The notes under the pieces were generated by a model. The model did no database searches, had not been told where the DNA came from, and worked only from the letters and a program-made list of their open reading frames with translations. The translations under genes and the position numbers were made by a program. Below are positions 35,700-47,979 of a stretch of 64,000 nt of DNA, in pieces (positions within the stretch are counted from its first letter, which is position 1; each line of letters opens with the position of its first letter). Source of the DNA: Odiellus spinosus (lineage: Eukaryota; Arthropoda; Arachnida; Opiliones; Phalangiidae); contig OY987228.1 of NCBI GenBank assembly GCA_963920705.1, forward strand, positions 21,212,565-21,276,564. The letters run 5' to 3'.

Positions 35700-36110
35700 G
35701 ACAGTATAGTATGGTACGGAGGAGACGCCAGATATATCTAGGCACGGATCAGTACTAGCGTTTCGAGTCTATTTCGTAGGCCATAAGCGGAGTAGCATCC
35801 GAGCAAAATTTTCCTTCTCCGCCGCCCGCGAGAGCTCGCCTCTCTCCTCGTATAGGATTTTTCTTCCCTATTTATGATTCCCGGTGGGAGGAGAGAGCGT
35901 CGCCATTCGACCCCTAAGCCTCGGCTTCCCGGCATTCTGATTCGCGAGGACGTATCTCTCGCGCCGCTTCGCGCGTAAAACGCGAAACGATTGAAAGGCC
36001 TCGCCGGCGAGCAACCCACGCAGGGGGCCCCCGATCTAAAAATGGCCGCCGTCGAACCAGAAGCCGACTCTTCGTCGCTCTTCCGTACCGAGTCTTAAAT
36101 AGAACCGCGA
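35700..36110. promoter_or_regulatory. CpG-rich block, candidate promoter or first exon
   Basis: This is one of the most CpG-dense stretches in the window, with CGCGCCGCTTCGCGCG, CGCCGGCGAG and CCGCCGCCCGCGAGAG. An ATG at 36041 in good context (TAAAAATGGCCGCC) opens 18 codons, MAAVEPEADSSSLFRTES, before TAA. The Ala/Glu/Ser-rich start is typical of animal N-termini, but the only donor-like word before the stop (GTACCG) is weak. A 93-codon arginine-rich frame on the other strand is a by-product of GC content. Confidence 0.3.
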
Positions 36111-36511
36111 TTGGTACTAGTTTTTTTTATTTTTCATCTCAAACCTTAATAACAAATTGGTAAATATGTTTTCCTGATACTTTTATAGCCAAGAATAACC
36201 GCGATGCCCCCTTTTAAACGATGTTTATATCGGATGCTCCGTCATCTTTTCTTTATTTTGACGCCTCCACGTGGGCCTAGGCTACCGACTTTAACCTCAA
36301 AATTCAAACCTTTAAAATATAAACCATATTAGGTTACATCCCACGCTATAAAGTAATAAACAAAAGCCATAAATCTCCCTTCTTTAATAATATTACGTTA
36401 TACTTTTCGATTTTATACGTAATACGTTAAATGTCTTGGTTATTGTCACGTAGCAATATTGTATCGAATAAGCCTAACTACAATCATCATTTTCTCCTTT
36501 CTCTTTCGCAG

Positions 36512-36577
36512 GTTTTGCTTAACCACGTGTATTATCATCTGAGAGGTAATTCAACTAATCAAATCGAGGAAAACGAG
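36512..36577 (+). CDS. Candidate 66-bp internal exon
   Basis: The acceptor has a strong pyrimidine tract (TTTCTCCTTTCTCTTTCGCAG) shown here as TTTCTCCTTTC then TCTTTCGCAG, ending at 36511. The donor is GAG|GTAGGA at 36578. The length is exactly 22 codons. Only the phase-0 frame is open, starting VLLNHVYYHLRG and ending NSTNQIEENE. The other two frames hit stops, and a phase-0/phase-0 exon can be skipped without a frameshift. The peptide is mixed in composition rather than low complexity, but I do not recognise the family. It cannot follow the exon ending at 17357, which leaves phase 1. Confidence 0.35.
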
Positions 36578-36616
36578 GTAGGAAATTCCATTATTTTCTC
36601 ATATTTAACGCTTGCA

Positions 36617-36690
36617 TTTTTGGCGCGAATTGTTTCCCGCCAATCTCGCGAATTGTTTCCCGCCAATTTTGACGCGAATTGTTTCCCGCC
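36617..36690. promoter_or_regulatory. Cluster of four E2F-like sites
   Basis: TTTTTGGCGCGAA lies at 36617-36629. TTTCCCGCC occurs three times at 36633, 36656 and 36682. All fit the E2F core TTTSSCGC. They sit in a short imperfect tandem repeat of GCGAATTGTTTCCCGCCAAT type, about 40 bp after the candidate exon. The cluster may be an intronic or downstream regulatory element, or simply a small repeat. Confidence 0.35.
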
Positions 36691-36719
36691 AATTTTGACG
36701 CCAATCTCGCGAATTGTGA

Positions 36720-39700
36720 CGAAATCCTCGTGCTTTTAATTTAATTGACGCGATTATTTAGGTTAAAACGAATGTTTAGTGATATTTTCTTCCAATTTTA
36801 ATACACGCGTGCGATCCCCTTTTTACTGTTTATTTACACTAAGATTTTGCCTACCCCTTTTCCCTCCCCGTTTTATATATACAATTTCATACGCGCGTAT
36901 GTATTAGGCTTGTCTGTATTCGCCAGGGGGGGAATGAAGGTATAGAAAGGGGGGTGAGAAATTGCCCTGTAGAAGCTTAAGCGAGCTATTATATATAGTA
37001 ACGTTGCCAGACCAACCAAATTTTCATTTCTACATTTCATGCCTAGTCAAAATTCCTATACAGTTTATAGATTCTGCGCGACAGAAGTCCGTCTATGACA
37101 CGGATGCCAGCTATAAGCTAGCCAACCAAACCATCCCCTATTTCGAATTTTAGCGGCAACGGGTGAGAGCGATAGTCGAGATCGGAACTGTATCCGTGTT
37201 CTCGATCACTAACCCTTGGACGCTGATCTCGACGGAGAGAGAGAATTCACGTTAATATATAGTTTATTAATTAAAATTAGCCTCCCCTTCCCCTGTATAC
37301 TTAGTTTCTTTGAAAAAACATATTTTATTCAGCCTATTTTTACGGAGGACCCACGGCACGCTTTAACATCTATCCCATCCATCTCTCTCTCTTTCGCATC
37401 CTCAGCTTCTTTTTCATCCCTTGACCTTCTCGCGCGCGTGTTTACGGTTAGGCTTAGGAAAATATACCCAGTTTTATTTAATTATATATAGTTATATTTT
37501 TATCATACGTTTAAACCGAACTTAAACGCTGGTTGATTGGCTGCTGCTCTTAAACACTTCGTAGCTACTGATGATGATAACTTCATTTCACTATTTATAT
37601 ATAATATACTAAATAAAACGGTTGGTGCCTTTCACACATTTATGCACGCACTGTTATTGTGGGTTTACCCCCATTTCGCCCAAAACATTTGACCCAATTC
37701 CCATTTCGCCCAATCTCAAATAATCTAACCTAACCCTACCTAACCTAACAATTGGGCGAAATGGGAATAGATAATTTTGGGCGAAATCGGAACACACCTT
37801 ATTGTGTCAACGAGCATGATTAATATTGTCTTAATCGCGTGTTTTGTATTCAAAATAATATTAAGCGACTTTAACGTTAATTTAATGTTTTTTTTAGCGT
37901 TAACACGCAAAAATGCAAAACTTTACTAATTGTTACATCGATATTTGTGGCTTTTAGATTTAAATATTTTTCTAAATCCACTTTAACGATGAGAATATGA
38001 TAGTATAGAAAAGGGAGGTATTGTATCTTCCTAATGCTTTAGTTGCTTAACTATATAGAGCATGACCCATTTCCCTATATTGTTGACCTTTTCTTACGTA
38101 ACTGGTCTGCTTCCTAAACCTGAATTCGGAGGCTTTATTAACGATTATCAAGAAACAATTAATCTTCAACAATTTAAACAAAATAGTCAAAAATAACCAT
38201 TCGGATAATTTAATAAACCGTGTTTTTCTGTGGTTAAATTTGTACACCGATTATGCGATTTCGTGACTGATTACAGCTTCTAGTAATGCAAATACTTACT
38301 CAGTTACTTAGTTAAGTACTCGCTTTAATAGAGTGAAAGTTATACAGGATTATATAGCGACTATGTAAAGTGCTTGGTTGGTCAAGACTTTCCTATAGAT
38401 TATGTCCTTTATCTTCGCTCTGGATATGATAATGTTTTTCAGACTTATAAGAAGATGTAATTTATTCTAATGAAGAGTGTCTGTTTGTTTTAAATAGATT
38501 TAACTTCTATATATGTTACGTGAAATTTGAAATTCTCCTATAACAATGTCAATTCAATTGATCCATCTTTATCCTATATGCTTAATTCAACTTATGATAT
38601 CATTATTAAAGTTAAAAAGGGTTGGTTTATCTCGCCAGATTTACGGGGTTTAATTTGGGTATACGTATACCGGTTGTACACCATTTTGAATTATGGTGGC
38701 TTCCAAGATAGGATCTGGTGCAAATAAAATGGAAAATACAATTTTCAAATTTTAATTTAAAATCACCACCATCTTAGCAAATTAGTCCTTTTATTTTTTT
38801 TTCCCCCTTATCTCATTAATATCTGAACTCGGAGTTGAATGAATTGAATAAACCACCTTAAACCATTTCGAAGAAAACGTTTTCTCGAAACTGTATACAC
38901 ACAGATGTATATTATAATAAGCAAGGTACAGACGCGATAAATCGTTGACTAAATTGAATTTTCGTTGACTAATAATTAATTTACCACAATGTTTACGAGC
39001 TTAATTAGTTGGGTTTAACTGCACGATTTTAAAGCCCTTGAAATTCTTATTATTTGTACTTAACGCTGAAAGTTAAAATTGTTGAAAAAAAAAAAGGATT
39101 TTTCAAATTTACATAATTGGAACCAAATGGACTAGAGAGAAAACCACTCCTTCATAATCATAGCGTTAGGGTTGCGTATTGCGCGCCATTGAGTTTAACA
39201 TTTACACCAGTTAAATTACTCCCATTTTCGTGGGAATGATAATATGTATCACGATTTAGGTTCATTAGTATAATAACAAACTTAAAAAAAGGGGAGACCT
39301 TAATCTAGGATTTTTTTAAGTCTCACCAACCCCAGAAAAGGCGGGAAAATTACTTTCTGCTATGTTATACAATAAAGTAGGGCTACCATTCTTCCTGTAT
39401 TGAACTGAAAGAAGAACCTCCGACTAATCAAAATACTTCCCGCCTTTTGGTTCGTTTAATATGCGCGCGATTGTGCGCGCGTGAAAATAATCAAAAGAAC
39501 GATATTTAAAAGAGTGAATGTTGCTGCACGTGACAAGAGGATACTTTAAAGCCCAAGATACAGGAGCTTCTTTGATTGGTCGAAGGTTCTCATTTTAATT
39601 TTATGCAAAAATCAGATTCCCATTTTTGTACACTACTATATATAAACCAAACCTTATTCCCGATGCCATTATTGACAAGGCTTAACAGTATATTCAATCT

Positions 39701-40320
39701 CATTGAGTGATTTAAATTATTTTAACATAGTTAAACCGATTTTGATTCAACAGTTGACAGTTGTTCACAGCACGCTAAGCCTTATCAAACATCATCGGGG
39801 AAATATGTTAATTAAAAACTAATATAACTATTAATTGACAACCAAATCTAACTAACAGGTTATAAAATTGGTACGTAAACGTATACCTGTGTGTAAATAT
39901 CTTGTTAATATATAAACCTTTGATGAAATTAATATAAAAATCGTATATAGAGGAATTGCCACGTGACCAAGATACATTTTTCATTTTCCTAATAGAGCCA
40001 CGCGGTGTAAGGCTCTATAATGCGTATATATATACGGAGACTTTTAATGAAATCATCTAAGTTGTGCGAGGCGTTGATTGAGGTCGCGCCAATCCCGTCC
40101 TCTCTCTCTCTCTCTCTCTTTCTCTTCCCACCCCTCTCTCGTAAAATCCAAAAAGATTATTAATAAAGTTCGGACGACCCGAGAACCACTTTAAAGAGCT
40201 AGTCTATCGTGGAAATTGTTCTCAGTTAAAAATTGAACCATTAATGCTTTAAAAACAAATGTATCATATGGAGTTCCAATATCAACCACTTCGAGTGACA
40301 ATCTGCGATTTTTAAAGCTC
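36720..40320. other. Mostly unique region, no supported gene
   Basis: Open frames of 60-90 codons at 36962, 37216 and 38527 (+) and at 38047 (-) lack splice sites or motifs. A pair of oppositely oriented E2F-like words lies at about 39338 (GGCGGGAAAA) and 39437 (TTCCCGCCTTTT). A CT run lies at 40101-40118. Confidence 0.4.
37659..37798. mobile_element. 140-bp fold-back element with TTTCGCCC arms (family MO)
   Basis: Left arm: CCCATTTCGCCCAAAA, then CCCATTTCGCCCAAT. Right arm: ATTGGGCGAAATGGGAAT, then TTTTGGGCGAAATC. TTATT flanks both ends (37654-37658 and 37799-37803), a weak 5-bp duplication in AT-rich DNA. The centre is made of AACCTAACC words. Confidence 0.6.
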
Positions 40321-40328
40321 CTTTAAAG

Positions 40329-40608
40329 CAAGGAGGATTAGACAAGGAGAAGAAATGTGGGGACGGCGCGGTTCCTACTGCGTCGGCCTAAACTCCCACT
40401 CTGGGAGAACGGGGGTAGAGACGTTTCGTGGTAAAATGTTGTCGCGTGAGTAAAACGAATCCTTTATGAGACGCGCTAGCTAGCGACCACGTGACAACAG
40501 TTTACCTCGAGAATTTCCTATCCCCCTTTCCACCCGAGTGGGAGGTTGGCTCTTCTCTCTCTAACTCAACGCAGCCCCACATTTCCTCTCCTTGTCTAAT
40601 CCTCCTTG
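40329..40608. mobile_element. 280-bp fold-back element with 7-bp target duplication (family MF)
   Basis: Ends CAAGGAGGATTAGACAAGG and its complement pair for 34 bp with a single mismatch, up to AAATGTGGGG. TTTAAAG is perfectly duplicated at 40322-40328 and 40609-40615. The interior is GC-richer, with CACGTGACAACAG and GTTGTCGCGTGAG inner arms. A single copy is present in the window and its body is unrelated to MB. Confidence 0.9.
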
Positions 40609-40615
40609 TTTAAAG

Positions 40616-43600
40616 TCACCTTCTTTTCTAGCTTAGCAGACGACGTTGACCGTAACAAATTGTACAGTCAAAGCTAGGATGTGTGTATATTGGAAGAACA
40701 TTTTAAAGGGGCAAATTACGAAACAAATATAACCTGAAATCATCCTGGTTCATACAAAAAAGGGAAAACTTGGATTTGAATGTTTTCAAAAAATCTATAA
40801 ACCCTCGGCAAACTCTTACACTGTTTTTGCCGTTAGAGGACGCTTATGTTTTGTTATTATTAGTCTTTATCTATTAAGAAAAGCGAGATAAGTGTCTATG
40901 GACAACATAGTTTATCAAATAGAAATTAGAAATTATCGGAGGAGACTTTAACTTGAATCTTTTATACAATATAAGAGAAAACTCAGTGGGGGGTTTAAAT
41001 TTTTTATTAAAAAAGGAACCACTAGCTGCCCCGAAGGAAAAGAGAAAGTTAATATACCGATATCAAGAGTGAGTGAAAGAGCAGGTGACTTTGTTTTTAA
41101 AAATCCATAAGGGGTTTTACGTATATCTCATATAATGTCGCGAAAAAGAGTTAATAATGCCATTAAGTTTGTGTTTATGCCCGGAGAAGGCGAAAGAGTA
41201 ACGGAGAAGAGCTTGGAACCGCCGTGTCAAATTAATAATAAGAAAAATCGTGGTGGTTCGCGCGTCGTTGCTTGTCAATGATTAGAAAAGAGACTCGAGG
41301 CGAATGGTTTAAGGCCCGCGGAGAAAGAACGCGAGAGACCCTAGATCCATCCCGACGTCTTTTTGATTAATCACGCGTTTAGGCTTTGCGATATATTAAT
41401 TTTTATTTGATATGTAAATGACCTCCAGCTTTAATGGGTAAAGAGAATTGGTCGGAGGCAAAATGATTCCTTCTCTCCGTAGCCCCCCTTTTATTTGTCC
41501 CTTCCCCCCAACTTTATCTCGTCCACCTCTCTTCCCATCAAATACTAGGGGGTAAGGTTTCATTTTTAGCTTTCGGTTGCATCTAGATTCGAATCACGAA
41601 GGTGAAAGGGGTGAGGGGAAGTGTTATTAGGATGGGAGGGATGTGGCAATCGGGGTATAGATGCTAAAAGTTTTAATTTTTCCTGGGGAAAAATTTTTCT
41701 ACAAAGTTAGGGACGACCGGCCACCAAAAATTTTTCTCTCTCTGACTCTTCTAGTTCCTAATTGTTAGGAAATTCGTTGCAATTAGTTGCTAGCGTTTTT
41801 TTTTATATTCGTGGTCTTTTCTAGTTGGAAAAGGTTTTCGATGGCTTCGGGGGAGGAGGAAGGAGGAGGAATGGAGATTGGACTTAAATTCTAACACGTG
41901 TTAGGTTCTTTTTTAGGGCTAAAAACCTGAAGAGCTCTGAACCTTGTTCGGAGGGTTTATCCGTACGATTAGTATAGGTATAGCTACGCTAGCCTTAAAC
42001 CCGACTTTAATTGAATTTGGCCTATTTTTAATCAGCGTTCCTTTTTAGAAGGTACCCCGTTTCTTTCCCTTCGTATTTTTCCTTTCCTATTCTCCCTTCT
42101 CTCCTCGATGTAACCGCCCCGTCTCACGCCCTCTAGCGTTTTCTAGAAGAACCTTAAGAACCCGAGCTATAATCCTCCGGTCCAATAGGTTTTTCTGTAC
42201 CGTTCCGACTCTTTACAAAAAGAAATAGGAGAACCGAACGAACCTTAAAAGGAATTTAACGAGCTGCAGTATACGTTTAGTTTGAATTATTAGAAGCGAC
42301 GAAGTAACCTTAGGGGGACGTGAGAAATTTCTAGTTAGATAAGGAACCTAGTATTCCAACTTCGTAGTCGTTGTCTCAAAAAACTCGAACGTGAAAAGGA
42401 AAAAAAAAAAGTAACTCGAATTCTCCTTCCTCACTCATTCTATCTTTTCCTCGCTGTTTCCTTAAAGCCTTTAACCTTATAGGCACGTTCTTTCCTTAAC
42501 TTTGAGCCTTATATACTGTTCAACTAATTCGCGAGTAAACGAAGTATATATAGAATGGTTTAGAACGAAATTCGGCTATAGGGAATGGTTAGATCGAAGC
42601 TTCTAGGGTTGTACGAATCTTGTAGATGTAATCTAATTTCGATTCCGAAGACGATTTAACGTCTAGGTTAGGTTGTACCTCTAGGTCCGAGGAAATAAGG
42701 ACTTTTATTTTCAAATCCCCAAGTTCGATTGAATGAAAAGGGGGAGTTTGGAAAGACTTTGGATATATCCCAACCAAAATAAAGAGAGATAGAAAGGCTC
42801 TTTGGGTATATTTTCGGTGGTGCACCTCTATAGACTCCTGTAAAAGTGTTCTAACCGCTTCGTTCAGGTGTTCGCCGAGAAGCTGACACGTAAGAGCTAG
42901 GGGGAAAAAGATGGGTTGACTATACTAGAAGACTCTAAAACTTTGTCAATATGATTAAAACTAATGAAAGGAACTATGGGGATATTGATGATAAAATGGG
43001 TACAAAAGTAACTTTGATTTTATTAGCTCGATAACTAAACATTTACATTTAAAAGTGAATGACTGAACGAAGAGGGAAAAATCTTTTTTAAATTTTATCC
43101 CTCAAGTAAAAGGACTTAAGTAACCGTAGGGAAAAGAGGGTAGAAATGATTGGAAAACTATTCTTTAACTAACTATTCTTTTAAAGCTATGATTAGAATG
43201 TTTTCTAACAGATTTAATTCACAAGAAAGAGAATATTTTGAATCAAATTATTTCTTAGTTAGTTTCTTAGCTTAAATAAGCCCGAGATTAATCATAAAAT
43301 TAGTTAGGTTAGTTTGAAGTAAGACCGTCCCTCTTAGGGAATTACCTTTATTTTCTTAGAACGTCGGAAGAAAAGACGCTAAAAATTTTCTTAATTGATT
43401 ATCATAAAAAGTGTTTTTGCGTTAAAACTCATCTTTCCATTAAATCTCATTCGTTCACTCTTTTCAAATTTTAATCCCTCTAGACTAAAACTTAAATCTT
43501 ACAGTTTCAAGCTTTGGAAAAAAAAAAAGTAATACTGCAACAAAAGCTCTTTGACTCTTTAAGAAACTCGACGCGAGAGTGGATGGATAGAATAATTAAT

Positions 43601-45386
43601 TGGGATAAAAAGAAATCTAGGGGTTTTAAAATTTTAAGTAGTACCTAGAATGTTTCCGCTCAAAAAAGATTACGACCCCCTTTTTTTATTTTCCCAAAAA
43701 TATTTTTATCAAAATTTAGTAAGCAAGTTTTAAATATTTATTTACTGTCCCAGTAATTTTGTTAATATAATTGTATTATAAAATATAGGATAATTTGAAT
43801 CTTACAAGTAAATTATTGTTAAAATGATTAAGCGGAAACTTTCTGTTAATACTTTAATTTTACTATGAATGGTTATTAAGTTAACAAAAATTGTTATGAT
43901 AAATTTTAATAATTTTTAGAAACAAAACATTTAATTTTTTAAAAACTAAAATATTTATATCCAAGAATGAAATTTATCTCACGAAGACTGGGATTAACAA
44001 GGCGTGAAATAATATGGCAATGCGTATATATAAATTTCAAAAAATTCTACTAAGGTTTTTAAAATTTTAAACGGAATAATTCATAAGGGTTAAAAATTAG
44101 ATTTTATAATTTTAAAACGGTATTTTAAGGATTTAAAACGAGACGTAAGGAAGTTTTAAATTCTTCGCCCTCTTTTAAGCCTAGGGGTGAGAGTCGGTAA
44201 AGAATAAAGATAAAAAGATATCATTTAAACCCCCGGTATAAATATAAATAAAGAAAACGGTCCCTAATTAGCGCCAGAAGAAGGAAATAGGCGAAGAAAA
44301 GTGCAGGGGGGGGGGGAAGGAGAAAAAGGAAGAGAGGCTAAGTGTATGTTCATTTGACTTAAAATTTGTTTTCCACGCTAGATTTTTCCTATGGCAATCA
44401 AAACCAATAAATAAAGGCTAAACTCATTTTTCTCTTTCCCCTATAACCCCTAAAACCCTCCGAGAAACCTCCCTTCCGCGTCTGTTATTCCCATTTTGAG
44501 AATCACCCATTCACCCTATACTCACAGCCCCCGCCCCGCTGTAGGAACCGAGCCTTAGGTCATTTTCAGTTCGTATTTCTTATATTTTCGCTAATGTACA
44601 AACCGAAGAATGTTCAAAAGCATAACGAAGACGGGCCGATTTCTCTAGCTCTCACTTTCGGTGTAGAATTATTCGAGATTGGTTTTAGAGGGAGAGAGAG
44701 AGGGCAGTACAGGGGGGTTGGGGGGGTTAAAAAGATGAAGATGCCAAGTGCAAAGAACGAAACAAAACGGCCACAAAATATATTTAATTCTAGCCATCAC
44801 TTGGCAAGGGCTTCTTTCACTCCTACCTCCTTCCCACCAGCCAACTAGTATGCCATTTCAATCTCTGTTCGTCCTCTGCTGCCTTTTATATATATATATA
44901 TCCACCCTTTGTATATATATTATAGCACTGCTTGCACCCTTACGGAATTTTACCAAGTCCTTCCCCAATTTTCATTTTTCTTTTAAATACTTGTTCGACT
45001 TGTTTGAGTCAACTTGTGTACGTATAAACGATGATGAAAAGGAGATGTTTTCTTTAAGTTCACACGAAACTCTTGATGTGTTATTGACTGATATAATTAT
45101 GATAAATATATATTTCTTAATATTGTTTAACCCGCATCTCTTCACTACATGTTTTCGTCTCATGAATTTTAGTAAATTTATGAATACGGGGCTAAATAAA
45201 TTATTATATATCGTGACGTGTATCTGATACGCCTATAAATATTCATTATTTTTAATTCGAAATTAAATTATTCTTTCCTTGTCTCTAATGACGTTTTTAA
45301 AATTTTTTATTAAATTTTAATATTAGCATTTAGTCAATTACCGTTAAGAGCTACGAAAATATATTTATAATAGTTTTAATTATATT
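40616..45386. other. Unique region with one weak minus-strand exon candidate
   Basis: There are purine- and pyrimidine-rich tracts near 41450-42480, G runs near 44308, and TA runs near 44890. Open frames of 60-159 codons at 44594-45227 (+) are low in information and lack splice or family support. Apart from the block at 42826-42882, nothing exon-like was found. Confidence 0.35.
42826..42882 (-). CDS. Weak minus-strand exon candidate
   Basis: On the minus strand a pyrimidine-bearing acceptor (CCCCCTAGCTCTTACGTGTCAG, i.e. CCCCCTAGC then TCTTACGTGTCAG) is followed by 19 codons, LLGEHLNEAVRTLLQESIE, an amphipathic helix-like peptide. The donor would be GAG|GTGCAC, which is poor. The frame stays open further to 42589 with no clear ending, so the exon limit is uncertain. 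Chance is a serious alternative. Confidence 0.15.
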
Positions 45387-45388
45387 TA

Positions 45389-45781
45389 AAGTGAGGCTAT
45401 CATGAACTTCAAATGAAAATTGAGTAGCATTTTCGGAAATATCGTTGAAAAACTATTCAAAATATCGTAGAAACAATTACCGAGACAGTAAAAATACGCC
45501 ATTTTCGAAATTTTAAAAATAAAAATTCCTCGCAATACTACGTCATCACTATGATCACGTGGCTATTGTAGAGCCTACAGTTGATTCTCGCGCGTGATAT
45601 GGTCGCGTTCGCGCGGTCTTTTTCCTGAAAGTACTTAATCCATATCAAAATTATCATTAATTACCTTCCAAAATTAAAATAGGTCATATATCAGATATAT
45701 ATTTTGACATTTTAATTTTGAAGTCAACCGGCAGATGCACAGATATATATCTTTGAACATGGCGTTTTAATAGCCTCACTT
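45389..45781 (+). mobile_element. MITE family MA, complete shorter copy (393 bp)
   Basis: TA lies at 45387-45388 and 45782-45783. Ends are AAGTGAGGCTATCATGAAC and the complement of AAGTGAGGCTATTAAAACGC. The interior holds TACGTCATCACTATGATCAC, AGAGCCTACAGTTGATTCTC and GTCGCGTTCGCGCGGTC. It lacks about 90 bp that are present in the copy at 26669. Confidence 0.85.
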
Positions 45782-46654
45782 TAATTAATGTAGTTAATTT
45801 TAATTAAAGGTTCTGATATCAGTTAATTATCTATCTATATATTGATATTATTTAACGTTAAATCAAAAAATATTTTTTATCTCGCGTGTGAACTTTAAAG
45901 TTCGCTTCCAAATATTTTCCCTCCTTCCCCGACATTTCTTCATTGCTTTAAGTAAATCGAACAGATGGTTGAAGGTTCTTAGGACAAATGTGGCAAAAGG
46001 AGAATTATATATGAACGGAATTGGAGATATTCGCAATTTCAATCCCTATTTTCTATATAGTTTTAGGTAGGGAATACGTGTTTGCGTTTTTGGGTAGTCA
46101 TATATATATATCCAAAAAGCGAGCTTGGGTATATGAAAATAACCCGGGAGGCATTTTATGGGCGGCTTTTAACGCGTCACTTGCCAAATATTATTTTGTC
46201 AGTTTCTTACCATCCCCAGCATCCTCCCATCTCTCCTATTTCTCGCACTTCTCACTGGCGTTTCTACATATGGAGAGATTGAGGAGGCGCGGGATGAGAA
46301 TTTTTGGATCCCTATACAAAAATGAGGATGAGGAAGAAGAGGTCAAATTTCTCTCTCTCTTTTAAACAAAATTGTATCTTTTTCCGTTTTTCCCAATCGG
46401 GGACAGTTGCTTCATAGTAACGCGATGCCTCTAGCTTAATTTTGAGGATGCTGGGATTGAAAAATTCTCGCCTTATATAACTGATCTTCTATATACCATA
46501 GTTGCAGTCTTAAATTATCCGTTGAAAAGTAGTTTTAATAATTCTTATATATTTGACATTTTATATAAAAAAAAATCAAATTTTTTCTCGTATTTTAAAA
46601 TTAATATAATTTTAATTTAATTGCCTAAATCGAAAAATAGGTTATTTTTTTTTT

Positions 46655-47060
46655 CAGATAATTACTTTATTTCTTCAACATAATTAACGACGGAAGCCGA
46701 TGAAACCCTCCTTTGAAGTCTATTACTCCCGGGTCTTGTCTACCCCTCTCTGTATGGGTTATTCTCAAAAGGCGCGATTCGTACGCCTCCTAACGGTAGA
46801 TGTTTTCGGAGCGGGAGCTCGTCGAGCGAATATCTAGCAACCTTAGAGTTCGTCCAAAAAACGTCGTCGTTTGTGGAGAGAGAGAATTTCCAATTTTCCG
46901 TAGACAGGGGGGATGAAGTAGGACCCCTTCTAATTCGTAAAATTGTGAATTTTACCCATACAGAGAGGAGCGCTATATGGAACATTGGAGTAGTAGACTT
47001 CAAAGGAGGGTTTCATCGGCTTCTGTTAACAATAATTTTGATACGAAAGGTAGTAATTTC
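46655..47060. mobile_element. Family MA remnant hosting an MB insertion
   Basis: Left of the MB copy the sequence CTTTATTTCTTCAACATAAT, then TAAC, resembles the MA segment around TTTATTTCTGGAACGTAATTAAC. Right of it, TAACAATAATTTTGATACGA resembles the continuation. Only about 80 bp of MA remain. Confidence 0.45.
46691..47025 (-). mobile_element. MITE family MB, copy 5
   Basis: It runs from CGGAAGCCGATGAAACCC, with one terminal substitution, to GGGTTTCATCGGCTTCTG. TTAACGA (46684-46690) and TTAACAA (47026-47032) are the 7-bp flanks, with one difference. It sits in an MA remnant, like copy 2. Confidence 0.93.
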
Positions 47061-47972
47061 TGGATGAAGTAGAGATGACCCCTAAAAATATTAGAGGTCA
47101 AGGTTGAGTCTTCAATTCATTTTACTATATTTTCTATATGAATAATCATTCGACGACAGCCTAGGTTTTTTTTTTTTCATCGTATATCGAAGTGTACCTA
47201 ATTATATAGTTTATTTGTGAACTTATCCTTAATGGGCGTTTAGTAATGTAAGCGAGAAGAGTTGATCTCCACCCTAAACGTATTCCTTCGTAAAAATGCT
47301 TTCAGTTAACTTCAAGGCACGAATTCCCTTAATTCCAAAAAAATAAAAAAAAACCTCTTCATCTAAACTAAACTCATTTTGAGCTTCCGTAAAAATCGTT
47401 TGAACACCTTTTAGCTTACCCAAAAGTATGTCTCCCCTTCGTCACATTTTAAAAATTCATTTTTCTATCTCTGGTTTGGCTCTCTGGCGGACGCGGGTAA
47501 TATAGGGAATCCTATGTCGACGACTTGTCATATATATATTATGTTTACATATATAAATACATATCCTTAATAACCCTCCTATTTCGCGGCTTTATATAGA
47601 AAGCTAATGAATGAAAGACGGTGTAGAACGGAGAGGACGATGACTCGAAACTAGGTAGACTTGGCGAAGGGTTATATACCAATCCCTCCACCACCCTAAT
47701 TCGTTCCAGGCAAGCAACTATGGCGCTATACGGTGTTGGTGGCTTTTGCGGGAATGAATGAATCTACAATAACAATTAGTTAGTCCTTAAACGAGTGATA
47801 GATTCGTTAGATACTTCGATTTGCATAATTTTCGGATTTTCCCCAAATATATCTATATCCCTTTAATATTTCACGACCATCCCCTTTTCCAGTCTCTCGC
47901 TTTCCTTCTCTGTACTTGGTTTAAAGATTTACCTCAATGCCGTAAATATACGTTTTCATATATCGCGTGTAC
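47033..47972. other. Unique region, nothing recognised
   Basis: There are poly-T and TA runs and no open frame with splice or family support. GAGTTGATCTCCACCCT near 47257 recurs at 20384. Confidence 0.4.
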
Positions 47973-47979
47973 GTATAAG

